This document shows, one piece after another, positions 1 through 8,543 of a stretch of 64,000 nucleotides of DNA (positions within the stretch are counted from its first letter, which is position 1; every line of letters starts with the position of its first letter). The translations under genes and the position numbers were made by a program. Source of the DNA: an uncultured Marinococcus sp. (GTDB lineage Bacteria > Bacillota > Bacilli > Bacillales > Marinococcaceae); NCBI RefSeq assembly GCF_947493875.1, contig NZ_CANLSU010000003.1:1-64000 (forward strand), in the 5' to 3' direction. A model generated the notes under the pieces. That model was given only the letters and a program-made list of their open reading frames with translations, did no database searches and was not told where the DNA came from.

Positions 1-20
1 TCGGCTAACTTCATTCTACT

Positions 21-40
21 AGAAAAGGACTTCCTTTTTT
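21..40 (+). terminator. possible terminator of an upstream off-window gene
   Basis: A short inverted repeat (AAAAGGA / TCCTTTT) with a two-base centre is followed by a T run. It would end a plus-strand gene lying before the window. The tiny loop makes this weak. Confidence 0.3.
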
Positions 41-172
41 CGTGTTCGCTCGTTTACACAAAATATTTTACGCTCTCAATTTGCGTGTAGGTTTTTTGCT
101 AAGAAAATAATTAATAAAAAATAGTATCATTTTGCAAATTCCTATTCTACAAATTTGAAACATGGAAAGCCC

Positions 173-201
173 TTACATAGTTGCGGCGGTTGTATTATAG
201 T
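173..201 (+). promoter_or_regulatory. candidate sigma-A promoter before the regulator remnant
   Basis: TTACAT (173-178) and TATAGT (196-201) are separated by 17 bases and lie about 70 bases before the remnant reading frame at 271. Seen by eye only. Confidence 0.4.
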
Positions 202-270
202 AACGGTATTCACTAGTGATGAGCAAATACATTTTGCAATTTGAAACAAAGAGGCGGGAGGTGAATCATC

Positions 271-651
271 ATCGTTCTGGATCAGCGCCGGACGGCGATC
301 TTAAATTATGTGCTGCAGGCGGACACGGTTGTGGAAGTGGACCGGTTAACGAAGCAGTTCGGCATCTCACAGCGCACCATCTATTACGACCTTCAGCAGA
401 TTGACGACTGGCTCGAGGAAAATAAGCTGACGCGCACCCAGCGAATCTACGGCAGGGGCATCTACCTGGACCCGGAGACGAAGCGAAAGCTGCAGGATGT
501 TACCCACATCGACAATGACTGGGATTACCGGTTTGACCAGTGGGAGCGCATCTACCTGATTGTGCTGCATCTCCTGGTGGCAAGAGCAAACGTACGGACG
601 AACACACTGCTCGACTGGTTTAGCTTGAGCCGCAGAGTCGCTGGAGCCTAA
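271..651 (+). pseudogene. 5' remnant of a PRD-type PTS regulator (BglG/MtlR-like), start codon ATC
   Basis: About 126 codons encode the N-terminal helix-turn-helix region of a transcriptional antiterminator/activator of the LicR/MtlR type; the PRD, EIIB-like and EIIA-like domains are missing. It aligns with the start of the complete regulator at 4325: LDQR at the start, then SQRTIYYDL against SERSIYLDL. The codon matching that gene's ATG is ATC at 271, with a good ribosome binding site (GGGAGGTGA, 256-264) six bases upstream. The next in-frame start is GTG at 310, inside the DNA-binding domain. The frame ends at 651 just before a terminator, so a large 3' deletion is likely. A short DNA-binding protein could still be made, but a decayed gene is more likely. 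Confidence 0.75.
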
Positions 652-667
652 ATACATACCAACCTCA

Positions 668-712
668 AATAGCAACCCGCTCTTAATTAGAGTGTAGGGT
701 TGCTATTTTTTT
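668..712 (+). terminator. Rho-independent terminator after the regulator remnant
   Basis: AATAGCAACCC pairs with GGGTTGCTATT around an 18-base loop and is followed by a run of eight T. The IS21-family element inserted immediately after the T run. Confidence 0.8.
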
Positions 713-714
713 GT

Positions 715-719
715 TTTAG
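715..719. repeat. left copy of the 5-bp target-site duplication (TTTAG)
   Basis: TTTAG directly precedes the left IS end and is repeated at 3377-3381 directly after the right end. Confidence 0.85.
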
Positions 720-765
720 TGACTATGGCCAGGAGATAGTTCCGGCTTTGCCGTTTTTTAGAACC
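720..765 (+). repeat. left terminal inverted repeat of the IS21-family element
   Basis: Begins TGACTATGGCC and matches the reverse complement of 3331-3376 at 35 of 46 bases. Confidence 0.85.
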
Positions 766-927
766 ATCCTTGCCATCAAATAGATCCACGTCTGCCATGA
801 CTAGATCCATATTGCTTCGACGAAGATAAGAAAAGGAAACAGGCAGCAAAAATTTATGCCTGTTTCCTTTTTATGTCTCGATTATATTGCATCAAGCGAT
901 GCAACAATGAAGAGAATCTTTTTTTCT

Positions 928-1674
928 TTATTGTTGGGCAATCCCATGTCTTTCCCGCATGGACTGCTCGCCATCAAGGAGAATGGAATAAGAGTCATGG
1001 ACAATGCGGTCTAAAATCGCATCGGCCAGCGTCCCTTCTCCGATTTTTTCATGCCATCCCCGAGGATCAAATTGAGAACAAAAAATGGTGGAACTGTTTT
1101 GATGTCTTGATTCGACGATTTCTAATAGATCCCTGGCTTCGCTGTCTTTCAGCGATGTCAGCAGCCACTCATCCAGGATCAGAAGATCCTGCTTGGTATA
1201 CTTTTTCATCACCTTGCGGTATGTGCCCTCTCCCCGGGCAATCGCTAATTCATCCAACAGGTCCGGCAGCCTCGTATACTGCACATGGTAAAATTGTTGG
1301 CAGGCAGCAATGCCAAAGGCGCATCCCAGGTACGTTTTCCCGTTTCCGGAGGCGCCTTTCAAAATAATATTATGTTTTTCTTCGATATATCGCCCCGTCG
1401 CTAAGCGAAGAATCTGCGCTTTATCCAGTTGACGGTCCGGATGGTACTCGATATTTTCGATGGAAGCCTGGGTGTCACGAAATCCAGCATTTTTCATCAA
1501 TCGGTCCAGCTTATTATTTTGTCGGCGTGTCCATTCCATATCCACTAGCAGGGCGAATCGGTCTTCGAAAGAAAGATCCTGGTAGGAGGGGTGTCGTAAC
1601 TGGTCCATATAGGTTTCAGCCATGGCGGTCATGCGCATGTCATTGAGTTTGGAAAGGGTGCTTTCGTTGGTCAT
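928..1674 (-). CDS. istB: IS21-family helper ATPase IstB
   Basis: A 248-residue AAA+ ATPase of the DnaC-like IstB family that helps IstA select target DNA. A P-loop (GASGNGKT, residues 107-114) and Walker B stretch (LLILDEW, about 164-170) are visible, and the length is normal. Its ATG overlaps the istA stop by four bases (ATGA), the usual translational coupling in this family. No frameshift or internal stop is seen. Confidence 0.95.
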   Translation of the reverse strand: MTNESTLSKLNDMRMTAMAETYMDQLRHPSYQDLSFEDRFALLVDMEWTRRQNNKLDRLMKNAGFRDTQASIENIEYHPDRQLDKAQILRLATGRYIEEKHNIILKGASGNGKTYLGCAFGIAACQQFYHVQYTRLPDLLDELAIARGEGTYRKVMKKYTKQDLLILDEWLLTSLKDSEARDLLEIVESRHQNSSTIFCSQFDPRGWHEKIGEGTLADAILDRIVHDSYSILLDGEQSMRERHGIAQQ

Positions 1675-3227
1675 TTGGTTTTCCTCCCGTAATATTCCGG
1701 CCCGCGTGTAAAACCGTAAGGATTCGTCGTTGGTGATTGGGATTCATTTTCTTTGGACATGGCCAGAGGCTGTTTATCGGATCCCGTTTTGAGGACGGTT
1801 TGAACACTTTTCAGGGTGGGGCGCGGCGTATACGTTAAAACGCGTTGACACGCATGTTCCACCCGTTCGACCGAGTAGGTGTCCGCCAGTTTGATCAATC
1901 CCAGGCACGCCCGCAGGGCCTGCTTTTCCACTTGATAGGAAGAAAGTATACGCTGTACGGTCGTGAAACTGTTTGGCCCCGCTTCGTTTCCCCATTTCAA
2001 TACGTAATCCGCATCGAACGTCATGTATTTTTTGTGGTCCGCGGGCATATGATCCATGATGGTGATCACTTGGCCCGTCGGGCCTGTCCGTTTCTTGTGA
2101 GAAGCAATACGGAAATGGTGATAAAACACTTCTACGATGGTCGATGTTACCCGCACATCGACTTGGTGCTTGACGTAATCATAAGGTACCGAGTAGTACA
2201 TTTCTTCAATGAAGATATGATAATCGTATTGCACGGTAGCTTTTTTCCAAGTGGCTAATTCGTATTTAGTCGTTGGGAGGGGCCGAAGAGCGAATTGTTC
2301 TTCTTCCCGAAAGGCCGTCTCCATGCTTCCTTTCTTTTTTTGAAAGGGTCTGGCATTAAAAGCCGTGCGTTTTTCCTGAATAGCCTCATTGAGCTCCGCC
2401 AGGGAAAAGAACGTCTGGTTTCGCAACGAAGCGATAATCCAAGTGGAAATATGTCCCACGGTGCTCTCGGCGCTCGCTTTATCTTTGGGATGCCGAACAC
2501 GTGCCGGGACCACTGTGGTTTGATAATGTTCCGCCATTTCCTGATAACTCGCATGAATCACGGGCTCGTATCGGGAGGCTTTCGTTACCCCCGTTTTTAG
2601 ATTATCGGGCACGATGATGCGGGGAGTACCGCCAAAAAACGTAAACGCTCGCATATGAGCCGCGATCCAATCGGAAGCATCCATCGATAAGCAACCTTCT
2701 ACATACGCGTACTGAGAGCATGGCAGGGCGGCGACAAAAATATACACAGGCATTTCCTCTCCCGTTAGGTGATCGTTCAACGTCATTGTCTGGCCCACCC
2801 AGTCGACTTCCAGTATCTCTCCGGGTTTGCGCTTAATGCGCATCGTCGCTTTGGTTTTACGTGCATACGCATGATAGAACCGGCAAAACTGCCGGTAACT
2901 ATATGGGATTTCATTTTGGGACCGGCAGGTCAGGCAGTATTCATCCCACAACAGAGCAAGGTTGACCCCAGGCTTTGCCAGTTCCTGATGAATCGCTTCG
3001 CAGTCGGGCCTTTTTCGAAAATCCGACGAAGCATGTTTTTCTGGAAACAATAGTTCCTGCAGGTCATGGTCCGTCCACGTAGCTTCCAAAGGCCATGACA
3101 AGTTCTTCGCCTGCGCCCGTTTCAAGACTTCCCTGATCGTGTTTCTCGATGTTGAACAACTGGATGCGATCCCCCGTTGGCTGACTTCCTGGGCATGAAG
3201 TCGAAGTATTTCTCGATACTTAACCAT
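1671..3227 (-). CDS. istA: IS21-family transposase IstA
   Basis: A 518-residue DDE transposase. An N-terminal helix-turn-helix (about residues 15-38) precedes the rve-type catalytic core. The likely catalytic triad is D142 (EVDWVG), D208 (VPDNLK) and E254 (KASAEST). It starts about 150 bases inside the right end of the element and overlaps istB by four bases. Full length and apparently intact. The usual function is cut-and-paste or circle-mediated transposition with short target duplications, which fits the 5-bp duplication here. Confidence 0.96.
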   Translation of the reverse strand: MVKYREILRLHAQEVSQRGIASSCSTSRNTIREVLKRAQAKNLSWPLEATWTDHDLQELLFPEKHASSDFRKRPDCEAIHQELAKPGVNLALLWDEYCLTCRSQNEIPYSYRQFCRFYHAYARKTKATMRIKRKPGEILEVDWVGQTMTLNDHLTGEEMPVYIFVAALPCSQYAYVEGCLSMDASDWIAAHMRAFTFFGGTPRIIVPDNLKTGVTKASRYEPVIHASYQEMAEHYQTTVVPARVRHPKDKASAESTVGHISTWIIASLRNQTFFSLAELNEAIQEKRTAFNARPFQKKKGSMETAFREEEQFALRPLPTTKYELATWKKATVQYDYHIFIEEMYYSVPYDYVKHQVDVRVTSTIVEVFYHHFRIASHKKRTGPTGQVITIMDHMPADHKKYMTFDADYVLKWGNEAGPNSFTTVQRILSSYQVEKQALRACLGLIKLADTYSVERVEHACQRVLTYTPRPTLKSVQTVLKTGSDKQPLAMSKENESQSPTTNPYGFTRGPEYYGRKTK

Positions 3228-3330
3228 AAAAAACCTCCTATATCAAACGAATGAGCACCGTAGGTGCCTCTTCATTATATAGAAGGTGGGTCTCTCCGTG
3301 TCCAAAGCGGATCTAAAACTTGTCTCAGGC

Positions 3331-3376
3331 GGATCTAAAAGATGACAAAGGTGGAACTAGTTCATGGCTGTAGTCA
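3331..3376 (-). repeat. right terminal inverted repeat of the IS21-family element
   Basis: Read on the minus strand it begins TGACTACAGCC and mirrors the left end. Bases 3228-3330 between istA and this repeat hold further copies of the GGATCTA motif. Confidence 0.85.
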
Positions 3377-3381
3377 TTTAG
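3377..3381. repeat. right copy of the 5-bp target-site duplication (TTTAG)
   Basis: TTTAG immediately after the right IS end, identical to 715-719. Confidence 0.85.
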
Positions 3382-3447
3382 TAACCTATTATATATTTAC
3401 TGCTTTTCTTCAATTAGTATATTAAGTATTAACTGAGATACTTTAAT

Positions 3448-4080
3448 TTACGCCTCCTCGGCCAGCCGTTGAAATTCAGCCGCAAAGCGGGTAACTTCCT
3501 CATAATCACCGGTTTTGGCCGGTCCGGTAATTGACCCGCCGGCGCCAATCATGATGGCCCCGGCCTGCAGCCATTCCTGCACGTTATCCAGGTCCACACC
3601 GCCGGTTGGCATCAGCTGCAGGTGCGGCAGCGGTCCGCGAAGCGTTTTGATAAAGGAAGGGTCGTACATCTCCCCGGGGAACAGCTTGACCACCTGGGCG
3701 CCGTAGGCGAGTGCTTCGGTCGCTTCCCGGACGGTCATGATACCCGGAAGATACGGCACCGCATAGCGGTTGCAGAGCTTCGCAACATCTTTATCGAAGG
3801 ACGGGCTCACAATAAAGGATGCGCCCCGGATAATCGCCAGCCGGGCCGTTTCGCTGTCGAGCACGGTACCGGCCCCGATAACGGCATCCGGATACTTTTG
3901 CACCAGCGTGCGCAGCACCTCGTCGGCATCCGGCACGGTAAAAGTGACTTCGAGTGTTTTAGAGCCGCCTTTCACGCAGGCATCTGCCGTCTTTACAGCC
4001 TGATCCGGGCTGTCGCCCCGGATCACTACCGCCACTTTGTTTACCATCATTTGATTCAGAATATGAAATACTCTCATCAC
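3448..4080 (-). CDS. eda: KDPG/KHG-type aldolase
   Basis: A 210-residue class I aldolase of the 2-keto-3-deoxy-6-phosphogluconate / 4-hydroxy-2-oxoglutarate family, which splits a 2-keto-3-deoxy acid phosphate into pyruvate and glyceraldehyde 3-phosphate. Visible family residues are R21 (VIRGDS), E44 (LEVTF), T72 (GAGT), the Schiff-base K132 (VKLFP) and PTGG near residue 160. The ATG has AAAGGAGATGCG just upstream. It is divergent from the PRD regulator and PTS operon at 4325, so it may be the last step of that pathway; a role in ordinary hexuronate breakdown is equally possible since no kdgK or uxa genes are nearby. Confidence 0.9.
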   Translation of the reverse strand: MMRVFHILNQMMVNKVAVVIRGDSPDQAVKTADACVKGGSKTLEVTFTVPDADEVLRTLVQKYPDAVIGAGTVLDSETARLAIIRGASFIVSPSFDKDVAKLCNRYAVPYLPGIMTVREATEALAYGAQVVKLFPGEMYDPSFIKTLRGPLPHLQLMPTGGVDLDNVQEWLQAGAIMIGAGGSITGPAKTGDYEEVTRFAAEFQRLAEEA

Positions 4081-4324
4081 GCATCTCCTTTAATATTATT
4101 AGTAGTACCAATGTTTTCGCTGTAATTCCTGCCATCCGTAGAAGGCAACTTTTTCAGCAGTAATAAAATAATACGTAAATACAGAACCCCTTTGCAAGTT
4201 TATCTGCGAAACAATTCTTTTCACGAAACTATTGAAAGCATTTGGTCTTAAGCTTTATGAAGAAAAAAGCTAAGATTATTATTAACAACCAACTGAAATG
4301 TCGCGACGAAAGGAAGGTTGTCTT

Positions 4325-6439
4325 ATGGCGTTGGATCAAAGGAGTTTGGAAATTTTAAGCAATTTGCTGGAAACGGAGGAGCCATTATCCGTTTCTTACC
4401 TGGCAGGGACTTTTCAGGTTTCGGAACGAAGCATTTATCTGGACCTGGATAAAATCAGTCACTGGATGAAGGAAAACCATTTTTCTGGCCTGGGCCATCA
4501 AAGATCCAGGGGATACTTTATCGAGCCGTTCATGAAAAGGGCTATTGCAGAGAGCGGGATACTGTATCAGCAGGAATACATTTATTCACGCGAGGAAAGA
4601 AAATCGGTTATTTACCTTATTTTAATCAGCAGCATAAAGGATAAATGGATGGTAGCTGATTTTCAGGAGCTGTTCCATGTGAGCCGCAACACGGTTTTAG
4701 ATGATGTCCGTCTGCTTCGGGAAGAGCTGAAAGCGTGGTCGTTGTCGATATCCTTTGATTTGACGGAGGGCTATCGCATCAAAGGCTTGGAAAAGGATAA
4801 ACGCCGTAAGATCAGTCATTTGCTGCATTATCATTTTACAGAGGAAGGACGTTTTTCCTTTTCATTCTTCTCCAGGCTCGGGGAATCGATGAATTTTTTG
4901 CAATATTCTGCTGTAAAGCATATTGAAACAGTTATTCATCAGATTGAAGAGGCTGCAGGGATAGAATACACCGATGACATTATTGAACAGCTGAGTGTAC
5001 GTTTTGCTTTCTTCCTTCGTCGTTCTAAGCATGGAAAGCATATACAGCTTGACCCGGCCGAACGGGAAGTTATTGTGAATACGCATCTCTACGAAATATC
5101 AAAACAGCATTTATGGGCGCTTCCGTTACCAGAAGAAACATCGGCACAGGAAGAGATCATCTACTTTACTGCCCATCTTCTGGGTGCACGCACGAATCGT
5201 ATTTCTGAATCGATGTGGGGAGAGCTTGGAAGGTCAGAGCTGTTGGCAGCGATTTATTCTTTCATTCGAGAATTCGAAAAATTCGCACTTGTGGAAATCG
5301 AAGACAAAAGAGGCCTGGCCAACAATCTTTCAATTCACCTGCAGCCGGCCATCTTCCGGATGCGCTACGGCATACAGATGAAGGATAAAGCCCTGGAAAA
5401 AGTAAGAGAAAACTTAAATGATGTATATATTTTAACGAAACAATCCAAGCACGTTTTAGAAACATTCCTGGGACAGGTGATACCGGACGAGGAGACAGCT
5501 TACCTGGCTATGCATTTTGGAAGCTGGCTGCAGCAGGAAGGTCTGGCGCCGGTGAAAAAATGGAAAATGCTGATTGTCTGCCACAGCGGCATCGGCACTT
5601 CTAGGCTGCTGGAGAGTCAGCTGCGTGACCTGCTTTCGGATATCGAAATTATAGATACGGTATCATTGCGGCAGTACCATGACATGGATATCAGCGACGT
5701 TGACTACATTGTCTCTACAATATCGATCCCGGAGCGGGAAATTCCGGTCATTCATGTACCGATAGTTTTTAGCGAAAGGGATAAAGAAATATTGCTCAAC
5801 CAGATTAACGGACGCTGGAAGCAGAAAAGCTTCAGCCGGGAGCAGCAGATGAAGCAGCTGATGAAAATCATTGGCAGGTATGCAAAGATTCAGGATGCTA
5901 AAGGCCTGACAGGTGAATTACAGGGATGGATGCAGCCCGAATTAGTGAGGGTGGCAAATACAAACAAGCAGATTTCTTCATTAGAACATGTTTTGCCGGC
6001 GGGCCATATACGTATGCTTCCTTCAGTAGGTTCATGGCAGGAGGCTGTCGAAGAAGCGTCCGCTCCGCTTTTAGAAAATAATATTATCAGCAGAGAGTAT
6101 GTCACGGCCATGCGTCAGAATTTACTGGAGCAGGGGCCCTATGTAGTAATCGCGCCCGAAATTGCCATGCCGCATGCAAGTTCAGATGCAGGTGTCCATC
6201 AGCTGGGCTTTAGCCTCTTATTGCTTGAAAATCCGGTAGACATGATTGGCAAATCAGTAAAACTTCTTATTGTGGTAGCTTCTCCGGATGACCATAGCCA
6301 TTTAAGAGCACTGGCAGAGCTGAATCAATTACTCTATGATGCCGGGAAACGCGAAGCGTTACTCCATGTCAGGGACCAGGAATCTTTAGTCAGTATAATT
6401 CATCCTGTAGAGCAGGACTCAGCCTCTTCCATATATTAA
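4325..6439 (+). CDS. PRD-type PTS transcriptional regulator (LicR/MtlR-like)
   Basis: A 704-residue activator with N-terminal helix-turn-helix domains (the first about residues 20-42), two PTS-regulation domains (about 180-410), an EIIB-like domain whose cysteine lies in VCHSGIGTSR (about 419), and a C-terminal EIIA-like domain with its histidine in AMPHAS (about 617). Such proteins switch on a PTS operon when their PRDs are phosphorylated by HPr and their EII-like domains are dephosphorylated by the transporter. ATG 4325 has AGGAAGG seven bases upstream; an earlier ATG at 4298 has no comparable site. It opens the operon that runs to 11030, 16 bases before the EIIA gene. Confidence 0.92.
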   Translation: MALDQRSLEILSNLLETEEPLSVSYLAGTFQVSERSIYLDLDKISHWMKENHFSGLGHQRSRGYFIEPFMKRAIAESGILYQQEYIYSREERKSVIYLILISSIKDKWMVADFQELFHVSRNTVLDDVRLLREELKAWSLSISFDLTEGYRIKGLEKDKRRKISHLLHYHFTEEGRFSFSFFSRLGESMNFLQYSAVKHIETVIHQIEEAAGIEYTDDIIEQLSVRFAFFLRRSKHGKHIQLDPAEREVIVNTHLYEISKQHLWALPLPEETSAQEEIIYFTAHLLGARTNRISESMWGELGRSELLAAIYSFIREFEKFALVEIEDKRGLANNLSIHLQPAIFRMRYGIQMKDKALEKVRENLNDVYILTKQSKHVLETFLGQVIPDEETAYLAMHFGSWLQQEGLAPVKKWKMLIVCHSGIGTSRLLESQLRDLLSDIEIIDTVSLRQYHDMDISDVDYIVSTISIPEREIPVIHVPIVFSERDKEILLNQINGRWKQKSFSREQQMKQLMKIIGRYAKIQDAKGLTGELQGWMQPELVRVANTNKQISSLEHVLPAGHIRMLPSVGSWQEAVEEASAPLLENNIISREYVTAMRQNLLEQGPYVVIAPEIAMPHASSDAGVHQLGFSLLLLENPVDMIGKSVKLLIVVASPDDHSHLRALAELNQLLYDAGKREALLHVRDQESLVSIIHPVEQDSASSIY

Positions 6440-6455
6440 TAAATTAGGTGATAGA

Positions 6456-6905
6456 ATGAAATTTTTACCAGAAGAAATGATAAATGTACAGCATCCTGTG
6501 TCTTCACCAGAAGAGGCCATTAGGGCAGCTGGGGATTTGTTGGAAAAGGAAAAAACAATAAGTTCTTCATATAAGCAGGCAATGGTGGAGGCCTATATTT
6601 CCCAGGGGGCGTACTTTGTATTGGCGCCTGGCGTTGCTGTCCCTCATGCAAGGCCGCAGGACGGGGCTTTAGAGTCCGCTATCTCCTTTGTACAGCTGGA
6701 AGAGCCTGTTGTATTTGGTCATTCGACAAATGATCCTGTCACATTGATATTTGGGCTAAGTGCAGCATCGAATGATGAGCATCTTCATATTTTGCAGAAA
6801 TTAACGATGCTTTTAAACGACCCATCAACGATAGAACAGATGAAGGAAGCCCGGAACGTACAGGATATTACAAAAATTATTCAAAGGAGCGGGATGAAGA
6901 AATGA
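6456..6905 (+). CDS. PTS EIIA component, ascorbate (SgaA/UlaC) type
   Basis: A 149-residue EIIA of the mannitol/fructose-like fold. The phosphorylatable histidine is H64 in the motif VPHARP. It passes phosphate from HPr to the EIIB encoded next. Its stop overlaps the EIIB start by four bases. Subtype is inferred from its partners (SgaB-like EIIB, SgaT-like EIIC); the substrate cannot be read from this subunit. Confidence 0.9.
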   Translation: MKFLPEEMINVQHPVSSPEEAIRAAGDLLEKEKTISSSYKQAMVEAYISQGAYFVLAPGVAVPHARPQDGALESAISFVQLEEPVVFGHSTNDPVTLIFGLSAASNDEHLHILQKLTMLLNDPSTIEQMKEARNVQDITKIIQRSGMKK

Positions 6906-7171
6906 AAATTTTAACTGTATGTGGTTTAGGACAAGGTACAAGCCTGATTTTGAAAATGAATGTTGAAACCGCCCTGGAACAGAAAAATATTGATGCTGAT
7001 GTAGAGCATATGGATGTATCGTCTGCATCCGGCGTACAGGCAGATTATATTATTACCAACCAGGAATTAGCCCCCAACTTAGAAGGACATAAAGCAAAGC
7101 TGATAATTGTGCAGAACTATTTTGATCCTAAAGAGATCAGCCAGGCAATTGATGAGCAGATGGAAGTTTAA
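6902..7171 (+). CDS. PTS EIIB component, ascorbate (SgaB/UlaB) type
   Basis: An 89-residue cytosolic EIIB of the lactose/ascorbate fold. The phosphocysteine is C7 in VCGLGQGTS, the characteristic P-loop-like start of the SgaB family. It is translationally coupled to the EIIA gene by a 4-bp overlap, and the EIIC gene follows after 29 bases. Confidence 0.9.
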   Translation: MKILTVCGLGQGTSLILKMNVETALEQKNIDADVEHMDVSSASGVQADYIITNQELAPNLEGHKAKLIIVQNYFDPKEISQAIDEQMEV

Positions 7172-7200
7172 TTTAGAGTGAACGCATAGGGGGATTAAGC

Positions 7201-8502
7201 ATGGAATTTGTGTTTTGGTTAGCAGACAATTTCTTTGGTACGCCAGCTATACTTATTGGGTTAATTGTATTAATCGGATTGCTTCTGCAAAAAAAGAGAG
7301 CCAATCAGGTTATCACTGGGACGTTCAAAGCGATCATCGGCTTTCTGATCATCACAGCCGGTGCGGGTATAATTACAGGCTCACTCGAAGTATTCGAGCC
7401 GTTATGGGCAGAAGTGTTTGGTTTAGATTACGCTTCCATCTCCAACTACATGGGGCAGGAAACGTTTAATGCAGAGTTTGGCAGCGTAGTTACACTTTCG
7501 ATGACGTTCGGCTTTTTGATCAACGTATTGCTCGCACGATTTACACCGTTAAAATATATTTATTTAACCGGACATATGATGTTTTGGACCTCGACGATAT
7601 TTGCCGGAATCATTGTTCATGCATCTGGCGGAAATGCGAATATGCTCGGCATGGTGGCATTTTTATCTATCGTTCTTGGGATTTATTGGACAGTGCAGCC
7701 GGCTATTGTTCAGCCTTTCATGAGAAAGATTATGGGTAATAATGAAGTAGCTCTTGGGCATACAAGCGCTTCTGTGGGGCTATTATCTGCCCTTGCTGGA
7801 AAGCTGGTCGGTAAGAATTCACAAAATACGGAAGACGTTAAATTGCCGAAAGGGCTTGAGTTTTTAAGGGATTCCAACGTTATTACAGCGCTTACCATGG
7901 CCCTTCTGTTTGTATCTGGTGCTATTATCATTACTCTCCGGAACAGCCCGGGTTCGGAAGAACTGGAGGCGATGGCTGGAAGTCAGAGCTTTATCGTTTA
8001 CGCCCTTATTCAGTCATTTACGTTCGCAGCCGGTATTGCTGTCGTTCTGACGGGGGTCAGAATGTTTATCGGGGAAATCGTACCCGCGTTCCGTGGTATA
8101 GCGACCAAAATCGTACCTGGAGCAAAGCCGGCCCTGGACAACCCGATTGTCTTTCCTTCCGCACCGAACGCAGTGATCGTAGGATTTATTGGAGCCTTTT
8201 TGGGAGCCCTCGTCTGGTTGGCGGTTCTCGGTAACACCGTGAGTTATATATTTGTTCCAACAATGATCGTTTTATTTTTCCACGGCGCGACAGCAGGGGT
8301 ATTTGGCAACATTACCGGAGGCATCAGAGGAGCATTTATGGGCGGACTTATAACGGCTACTGTTGTGGCCTGGGGCCAGTTCGTTATGGTGCGTATGCTG
8401 CTGCCGACTACCGTTCCGGATACAGCAATGTGGGCTGCAGATTCTGATATGTTCATCCTTGGACCGATCGTGTACTGGCTTGCTCATTTATTCTTTGGAT
8501 AA
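7201..8502 (+). CDS. PTS EIIC component, SgaT/UlaA family
   Basis: A 433-residue polytopic membrane permease of the ascorbate PTS family (about ten hydrophobic segments; LLQKKRANQVITGTFK after the first helix is typical). It would import and, with EIIB, phosphorylate the substrate. A GGGGG ribosome binding site precedes the ATG. The downstream genes are not the ulaDEF ascorbate genes, so L-ascorbate itself is doubtful as the substrate. Confidence 0.92.
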   Translation: MEFVFWLADNFFGTPAILIGLIVLIGLLLQKKRANQVITGTFKAIIGFLIITAGAGIITGSLEVFEPLWAEVFGLDYASISNYMGQETFNAEFGSVVTLSMTFGFLINVLLARFTPLKYIYLTGHMMFWTSTIFAGIIVHASGGNANMLGMVAFLSIVLGIYWTVQPAIVQPFMRKIMGNNEVALGHTSASVGLLSALAGKLVGKNSQNTEDVKLPKGLEFLRDSNVITALTMALLFVSGAIIITLRNSPGSEELEAMAGSQSFIVYALIQSFTFAAGIAVVLTGVRMFIGEIVPAFRGIATKIVPGAKPALDNPIVFPSAPNAVIVGFIGAFLGALVWLAVLGNTVSYIFVPTMIVLFFHGATAGVFGNITGGIRGAFMGGLITATVVAWGQFVMVRMLLPTTVPDTAMWAADSDMFILGPIVYWLAHLFFG

Positions 8503-8543
8503 TAATGCTGGTATAGTCTACTAAACAGGAAGGTGAAAGAATA

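Larger units (their letters stand above)
720..3376 (-). mobile_element. complete IS21-family insertion sequence, 2657 bp
   Basis: The element carries istA and istB on the minus strand between long imperfect terminal inverted repeats. Bases 720-765 and the reverse complement of 3331-3376 match at 35 of 46 positions; both begin TGACTA. It is flanked by TTTAG duplications. Inside each end the heptamer TAGATCC (or its complement) recurs (781-787 and 802-808 on the left; 3309-3315 and 3331-3337 on the right), as expected of multiple transposase-binding sites at IS21 ends. Both genes look intact, so the element may be active. It sits in the gap between the regulator remnant's terminator and the 3' end of the aldolase gene. 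Confidence 0.93.

Noticed and set aside
873-1367. Plus-strand frame opposite istB
   Set aside because: Shadow of the intact istB gene.
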